From Marseilla massiliensis (GTDB lineage: Bacteria > Bacteroidota > Bacteroidia > Bacteroidales > Bacteroidaceae), in NCBI RefSeq assembly GCF_016899955.1, contig NZ_JACJJL010000010.1, positions 61,403 to 125,402 on the forward strand: a stretch of 64,000 bases of DNA, in the 5' to 3' direction. Positions 60,191-64,000 of the stretch are shown here, in pieces; position 1 is the stretch's first letter, and every line of letters begins with the position of its first letter. A model generated the notes under the pieces. The model worked only from the letters and a program-made list of their open reading frames with translations. It was not told where the DNA came from and ran no database searches. A program made the position numbers and the translations under genes.

Positions 60191-60682
60191 ATGAACATGA
60201 ATAAATTGAACCAAAAAGCGAAAAGAAACATAGTAAGAACCTTTGCTGCCCTCTGTGTGGGTATGCTCTCCTTCGGCTTCACCGCCTGCGATGATGACTT
60301 GGACGTGACGCAAGCCTACCCGTTCACGGTGGAGACCATGCCCGTACCGAAGGAACTGGCGCAGGGCGAAACGGCGGAGATACGCTGCGAGCTGGTGCGT
60401 GAGGGCGAGTTTGACGGGGCGGTCTATACCATCCGCTACTTCCAGTTTGACGGCGAAGGCACGCTGAAGCTGGATAACGGCTTGGTATTCCTGCCCAACG
60501 ACCGCTACTTGTTGGAGAACGAGAAGTTCCGCCTGTATTACACCTCAGAGTGCGACGAGTCGCAGAGCCTGACCATCACGGTGGAGGACAATTTCGGCAA
60601 TGCCTTCGAGTGGGAAGTCGAGTTCAACAACGACTCGGATGCGGATGTGGCGGTGTCGGACACCTTGAACGTCAGCCGATGA
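60191..60682 (+). CDS. traQ: TraQ, DUF3872 lipoprotein-like protein
   Basis: 163-aa DUF3872 protein. It has a leader ending MLSFGFTACDDDLD (lipobox, Cys about 33) and a beta-sandwich-like domain (FTVETMPVPKELAQGETAEIRCELVREGEFDGAVYTIRYFQFDG). It is a probable outer-membrane or periplasmic lipoprotein of the transfer apparatus. Its stop overlaps the start of the lysozyme gene (ATGA). Confidence 0.85.
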   Translation: MNMNKLNQKAKRNIVRTFAALCVGMLSFGFTACDDDLDVTQAYPFTVETMPVPKELAQGETAEIRCELVREGEFDGAVYTIRYFQFDGEGTLKLDNGLVFLPNDRYLLENEKFRLYYTSECDESQSLTITVEDNFGNAFEWEVEFNNDSDADVAVSDTLNVSR

Positions 60683-61200
60683 TGCGCAAGGCGTTGCTCC
60701 TGCTGCTGGCGGCTGTCCTCTGCGGCAGCCTGCCGGCACAGGATACGGAGGAAACGGCACGGCTGCTGGCGCTGTTCAACAGCCACCCGAAAGCGGACAT
60801 AGCCGTCGAGCTGGTAAAGAAGTACGAGGGGCTGCATGACCGTTCCGACTACCCGTATTACGGCTACGGACACCGCAGGCTGCCAAACGAGAAGCTGTCC
60901 TACGGCATGACGGAGGCGGAAGCGGAAGCCCTGCTTCGCAAGGATTTGGCGGTGCGTTACAGGCTGTTCCGCAAGTATGGAAAAGACGCCTTGCTCCTGA
61001 CCGTCCTGAGCTATAACGTGGGGCAAGGGGTGCTGCTCGGTCATGGTGGGCATCCGAAAAGCGGGCTTGTCCGCAAGCTGGAAGCCGGGAACAGGGACAT
61101 TTACCGTGAATACACAGCCTACTGCCGGTACAAGGGCAAAACCGTCCGCTCGATAGAGCGGCGGCGCAAAATGGAGTTCCTGCTGCTATATGAGCCGTGA
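60679..61200 (+). CDS. Lysozyme-like muramidase of the tra operon
   Basis: 173-aa exported protein (signal LLLLLAAVLCGSLPAQD) with a GH24-type lysozyme core: AVELVKKYEGLHD (catalytic Glu about 50) and YPYYGYGHRRLPNEKLSYGMTEAEAEALLRKDL. It probably opens peptidoglycan locally so the secretion channel can be assembled. It is the last gene of the transfer operon and ends just before the operon terminator. Confidence 0.85.
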   Translation: MMRKALLLLLAAVLCGSLPAQDTEETARLLALFNSHPKADIAVELVKKYEGLHDRSDYPYYGYGHRRLPNEKLSYGMTEAEAEALLRKDLAVRYRLFRKYGKDALLLTVLSYNVGQGVLLGHGGHPKSGLVRKLEAGNRDIYREYTAYCRYKGKTVRSIERRRKMEFLLLYEP

Positions 61201-61216
61201 GGCTATGGGATAAAAA

Positions 61217-61250
61217 AGAACCGATGAAGCAATTTCATCGGTTCTTTTTC
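61217..61250 (+). terminator. Rho-independent terminator of the transfer operon
   Basis: Stem AAGAACCGATGAA / TTTCATCGGTTCTT with a GCAA-type loop and T-run. The downstream intron begins 5 bp later. Confidence 0.88.
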
Positions 61251-61254
61251 CTTG

Positions 61255-61927
61255 GTATGCTCGGCATGAGTATTAGCTAACGGGTGCAAGTCCCTAATGA
61301 GCCCTAATAGCGGGAATCATACAGCCAAAAGCAAGGGTGTCCATCGTGAGGTGGAATCTGAAGGAAGCCGGCGGCAAACATCTGGTCTAACGAACAGAAA
61401 CTTCATACAAGGCATTTGACCGTGGGTAAGGTTTCTACACAAACCAAAGCCCGATAGCTATTCGGAACGGTCGGTGTAAATGAAGTAGGCATAAGATGGA
61501 AAGACAATGCCCTTATCCGAGGAGGTCTCACGGACGCATGGCGAAGACGTACCCATTCGATGTGCCCTGACGGAGTAAAGCTTGCCGTGAGAAGTCAGCA
61601 GAGGTTATAGTACCTAAGACACGTGTGTCTATGGGGAAGGACCGAATCGCGCAGTGCAATAGTAAATGACTGCTACCCTTGAGACTCTTTTGTAGTCAGA
61701 TGTCCGAAAGGAGCTTCCCTACTCACCACGATAGGACGGAATCCGACAATAGAGTAGGAGTGACGCTAGTCCGAGGGATGGCTGAAAACAACTTGCCACA
61801 CATCGTGAGATGAGAAAGCGCGAAACCGCCGTATGCGGAACCGCTTGTACGGTGGTGTGGGAGGTCGGTAAATGTGAAAGTAGGAGGCAAATGCCTTTCT
61901 ATGATTAGCATTTACCTCCTACCCGAT
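61255..61927 (+). ncRNA. ORF-less group IIC intron
   Basis: About 673 nt with conserved group IIC RNA elements: 5' end GTATGC; domain I signatures GGTGCAAGTCCC, CAAGGGTGTCC, GTGGAATCTGAAGGAAGC, GAACAG.AACTTCATA and AGAAGTCAGCAGAGG-TATAGTACC; domain V at about 61824-61857 with CCGCCGTATGCGG and GTACGGTGGTG; domain VI arm CATTTACCTCCTACC ending at GAT. It lies directly after a terminator hairpin, the known insertion preference of group IIC introns. The usual ~1.3-kb maturase/RT ORF is missing; only about 190 nt separate the end of domain I-III from domain V. It would need a maturase supplied in trans. Confidence 0.85.
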
Positions 61928-61933
61928 TGGCAT

Positions 61934-62161
61934 TTATGGTATCACATTCGGTATGACACCTTGTTTGATGGTCTTACCGTTCCTGCAAAGTTCAATGACA
62001 CCCGGACTAAATCCCATGTCTGCCAAAGCGACACATCGGATATAGTCCTCGTATTCCTTGCCGCTGAAATTCTTGCCTGTCAGATTATTGAAGAACATAG
62101 GGATGCTTCTCCCGTCCTCGCTGTATAACACGGTCTTGCCGTTCTGTCTGATTTCGTCCAT
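61934..62161 (-). CDS. Hypothetical protein
   Basis: 75-aa protein (MDEIRQNGKTVLYSEDGRSIPMFFNNLTGKNFSGKEYEDYIRC..). No family recognised. It is probably part of the small-gene accessory cluster on the minus strand. Its stop is 7 bp from the intron end, so the intron sits between two convergent transcription units. Confidence 0.6.
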   Translation of the reverse strand: MDEIRQNGKTVLYSEDGRSIPMFFNNLTGKNFSGKEYEDYIRCVALADMGFSPGVIELCRNGKTIKQGVIPNVIP

Positions 62162-62219
62162 ATCATGTAATTATTTTTATGATACCTATTTATCGAAGAT
62201 GGGAACAAAAGGGCTTTTT

Positions 62220-62259
62220 GCTACTTTTGAGCCGCCTCCTGCTCACCGTCAAAAGTAGC
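62220..62259. repeat. Inverted repeat with two facing -7-like boxes
   Basis: GCTACTTTTGA (62220-62230) and TCAAAAGTAGC (62249-62259) are a perfect 11-bp inverted repeat. Each arm contains TACTTTTG, a -7 consensus, pointing toward the other. It could be an operator or overlapping convergent promoters. Confidence 0.5.
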
Positions 62260-62289
62260 GGGCGGCAAACTCCGCCACCCGCCGAAGGG

Positions 62290-62595
62290 TCAGAAACGGG
62301 TGTATAGTCCCGTTACCTGCGTGAATATGTCTTGTAACATATCAAAATACACTCCCTCGTACTTGGCAATCTCCTTGACCTTGATGTCGAAGTGCTTAGT
62401 CATGGACTGGCGGTAGAAATACATGGTGTATGTATCTGTATCCTCGTCCAATATCACTTTCAAGCGGTTGGCGGAAGTCTTGTTCCTCGCAAGGCTCATT
62501 TGCAGCCCGTTCCGCAAGCCTATGAAATCCTTGCTGCCCGTCATGGCGGCAAACCTGCGTCCGCCCATCTGTTCTAAAATCGTCTTTGCTATCAT
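62290..62595 (-). CDS. Hypothetical ICE accessory protein
   Basis: 101-aa basic protein (MIAKTILEQMGGRRFAAMTGSKDFIGLRNGLQMSLARNKTSANRLKVILDEDTDTYTMYFYR..) of a type often seen in Bacteroidales ICE accessory clusters. No domain assignment. Confidence 0.7.
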   Translation of the reverse strand: MIAKTILEQMGGRRFAAMTGSKDFIGLRNGLQMSLARNKTSANRLKVILDEDTDTYTMYFYRQSMTKHFDIKVKEIAKYEGVYFDMLQDIFTQVTGLYTRF

Positions 62596-62648
62596 CGTCT
62601 ATATTTAAGTTGTCCTTTGTTAAGGGTGGCTTTTGCCACCCCGATTTT

Positions 62649-62855
62649 TTATTTGAAGTTCATCCGCTGGCGGATATTTTCAAGGGTACGCTCGGCAATG
62701 GGGCGTGTATCTTTTGTCCATAGGTCATAGTCATGCACGGATACTCCCACGCTCCGCAGGTCACGGATATAGCCGGACACATAATCTCCCGAAGGGAGGT
62801 AAACGAACTGCATCCATGCGTCCTTGCCGTCTGTCAGTATAAAATAGTATTTCAT
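62649..62855 (-). CDS. Hypothetical small protein
   Basis: 68-aa protein starting MKYYFILTDGKDAWMQFVYLPSG. I chose the ATG at 62855; the open frame extends 18 codons upstream without resembling coding sequence. Family unknown. Part of the minus-strand accessory cluster. Confidence 0.6.
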   Translation of the reverse strand: MKYYFILTDGKDAWMQFVYLPSGDYVSGYIRDLRSVGVSVHDYDLWTKDTRPIAERTLENIRQRMNFK

Positions 62856-62913
62856 GATGCTTTTTCTTTTAATGGTGTTGGAAGTGTGGGCGGTGGTGTC
62901 CACCGCCACGCAC

Positions 62914-63159
62914 TCAAAATTCTCTCATATCAGCGATAGTCGTACAGTGTGTGAGCCATTCCTTTACGCAGGGCATGTTGTATTCGGAAGTGATGACTGC
63001 CGTATGCTCGTTTATTTGCGTAAACCTCGTACTTTCATAGTCCTCCACCCATCCTTTGAGGGTGTCAGTTCCCCATGCGTCCGCATCGGAAAACATATTG
63101 TCCAATACCTTGATTGGGTCGCTGAACGTAACTATCAGCGTATCATAGCCTGCTGTCAT
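62914..63159 (-). CDS. Hypothetical small protein
   Basis: 81-aa protein (MTAGYDTLIVTFSDPIKVLDNMFSDADAWGTD..). No family recognised. Its start overlaps the stop of the DUF3873 gene (ATGA), so the two are probably translated together. Confidence 0.6.
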   Translation of the reverse strand: MTAGYDTLIVTFSDPIKVLDNMFSDADAWGTDTLKGWVEDYESTRFTQINEHTAVITSEYNMPCVKEWLTHCTTIADMREF

Positions 63160-63377
63160 AGCCTGTCCTCCTTCGCTTTAATCCATTCGTCACGCAGCCG
63201 CCTGCACTCGTCCAAAGTGGGTTTCACGCAGGAGAACAACTCTCCGTCTGTATGGCGATAGTCGTATTGCACGAAAGTGCGCCTTTTCCTACCGATACTC
63301 ATTTGGAAACTCTCGTATTTCTCCATTCCTGCCGTTTGGCAGGTGCTTACTCCGTTAATGGTCATTCTCGTTGTCAT
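63156..63377 (-). CDS. DUF3873-like protein
   Basis: 73-aa protein with the DUF3873 pattern MTINGVSTCQTAGMEKYESFQ..RKRRTFVQYDYRHTDGELFSCVKPTLDECRRLRDEW. Common in Bacteroidales ICEs; function unknown. Confidence 0.75.
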   Translation of the reverse strand: MTTRMTINGVSTCQTAGMEKYESFQMSIGRKRRTFVQYDYRHTDGELFSCVKPTLDECRRLRDEWIKAKEDRL

Positions 63378-63388
63378 AGCCTTATCAA

Positions 63389-63646
63389 TTAAAATTCAAC
63401 AATCAGTAATCTGTTCTCCAAACATTGGTCGGGGTCGGATGCCTTTTTCTGCGTCACCCATAAATGGTGTGCGCCATATCCAAAGGCGAAAAGAGCATTG
63501 AAAAGTTCCTTTCGGGCGAATACCTCCATTACACCCCTTACATCCTGCTCATTCTTTGTCAGTACAAGCGTGTTCAACAATTCGATAAACATTTCGGGCA
63601 GTTCTTCGTGCCATCCAAAAACCATATTTTCTATTTTCACTTCCAT
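63389..63646 (-). CDS. Hypothetical small protein
   Basis: 85-aa protein (MEVKIENMVFGWHEELPEMFIELLNTLVLTKNEQDVRGVMEVFARKE..). The start at 63646 is preferred; the frame opens at 63673. Family unknown. Confidence 0.6.
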   Translation of the reverse strand: MEVKIENMVFGWHEELPEMFIELLNTLVLTKNEQDVRGVMEVFARKELFNALFAFGYGAHHLWVTQKKASDPDQCLENRLLIVEF

Positions 63647-63673
63647 ATCTGTATTTATTAGGTTGTTATACAA

Positions 63674-63922
63674 TCATGCCGCTTTCATCCGCTGCCGTAT
63701 CTGCTCGGCATTGTCCTCCACCAATTTGATGATACGGTCGTGGTATTCGGTGTTGGAGTTGCATACGCCACGGCTCTGCACCACTTTCAATGTCTGCAAG
63801 TCCACTTCCACCGTTTCGATGCGTTCTCCGTCAATTCGTGCGGACAGTATCAGCGAATTTTCATCATTGTAGTAAGCGTTGGTATAGACGCAATGGTGCT
63901 TATGTTCAGCTTTGCATAAGCC
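63674..63922 (-). pseudogene. Truncated PcfJ-like gene (C-terminal 82 codons)
   Basis: An open stretch with no usable start ends at TGA 63674-63676. It encodes CVYTNAYYNDENSLILSARIDGERIETVEVDLQTLKVVQSRGVCNSNTEYHDRIIKLVEDN.., which resembles the C-terminus of PcfJ-family conjugation proteins (usually about 400 aa). An in-frame stop at 63923-63925 precedes it, where a repeat-rich sequence begins, so the 5' part was probably removed by insertion or recombination. Confidence 0.65.
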
Positions 63923-63959
63923 TCATTATGCAAAGTGTTATATTATGCGAAGTGTCATA
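63910..63959. repeat. 17-bp tandem repeat with inverted partner, possible mobile-element end
   Basis: TTATGCAAAGTGTTATA (63926-63942) and TTATGCGAAGTGTCATA (63943-63959) are adjacent and differ at two bases. CTTTGCATAA at 63910-63919 is the inverted copy of the first ten. The break in the PcfJ-like frame falls here. Confidence 0.6.
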
Positions 63960-64000
63960 TTTTAGCTGCTGATTATTAATAAAATATCAAAAAACGCTAT

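Noticed and set aside
61636..61820. Remnant of an intron-encoded reverse transcriptase
   Set aside because: No reading frame in this stretch gives recognisable RT or maturase motifs, so the intron is called ORF-less rather than carrying a decayed gene.

Overview
This window is most of a CTnDOT-type integrative and conjugative element (ICE) from a gut Bacteroidales (Bacteroides, Parabacteroides or a close relative). The evidence is a gene set found in that ICE family: tandem tyrosine integrases, excisionase-like HTH proteins, topoisomerase III, RteA/RteB/RteC regulators, MobA/B/C, and a TraA-to-TraQ transfer operon. Promoters fit the Bacteroides form (TTTG, about 19 bp, TAnnTTTG). No tRNA, rRNA or CRISPR was seen.

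Layout. 1-4.2 kb: two tyrosine recombinases, a small RhuM-like protein and two divergent excisionase-type HTH genes. 4.2-7.1 kb: a phosphoribosyltransferase plus KAP-type NTPase pair, a possible defence module. 7.2-10 kb: four minus-strand membrane, exported or lipoprotein cargo genes, then 22-bp iterated palindromes. 10.4-22.1 kb: the excision/processing block (HTH protein, DUF3945-like protein, topoisomerase III, small RNA, DUF1896, and a 2018-aa methylase/helicase). 22.6-30.9 kb: an integron-like array, with a XerD-like recombinase followed by eleven AT-rich single-gene cassettes, several recognisable as immunity proteins (DUF4274, Imm22, DUF2004, Imm32, SUKH). 30.9-34.7 kb: further membrane and lipoprotein cargo, including Imm17. 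34.8-41.1 kb: AraC regulator, RteA, RteB, a RibD-like protein and RteC. 41.2-42.8 kb: an Abi_2 gene with a structured upstream RNA, and an unknown gene. 42.8-46.6 kb: mobC, mobB and mobA on the minus strand. 46.6-47.5 kb: a hairpin- and repeat-rich noncoding region, probably holding oriT. 47.5-61.2 kb: traA to traQ and a lysozyme. 61.25-61.93 kb: an ORF-less group IIC intron just after the operon terminator. 62-64 kb: small accessory genes and a truncated PcfJ-like gene next to a repeat that may be another element's end.

Three observations stand out. (1) The immunity-gene array is built like an integron. Eleven 59-65 bp junctions each carry a constant stem with one extra base in its left arm, and the outer arms of each cassette are inverted repeats specific to that cassette. 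Arrays of immunity genes beside a XerD-like recombinase have been described, as far as I recall, as recombinase-associated acquired interbacterial defence (rAID) clusters. The attC-like architecture is read here directly from sequence. (2) A predicted ~90-nt sRNA just after the topoisomerase gene, matching the position and size I recall for RteR of CTnDOT, carries a 13-nt segment perfectly complementary to a motif that recurs seven times; five copies lie directly over start regions of ICE genes (excisionase-like, DUF1896, mobA, traI, traN). (3) A 38-bp sequence recurs four times (excisionase promoter region, twice in the mob-tra intergenic region, once inside traD).

The genes fit one programme: RteA/RteB/RteC and the sRNA would control excision and transfer; Mob proteins and MobC would process and deliver DNA to the Tra type IV secretion machine; the cargo would protect the host cell from neighbours' toxins and perhaps phages.
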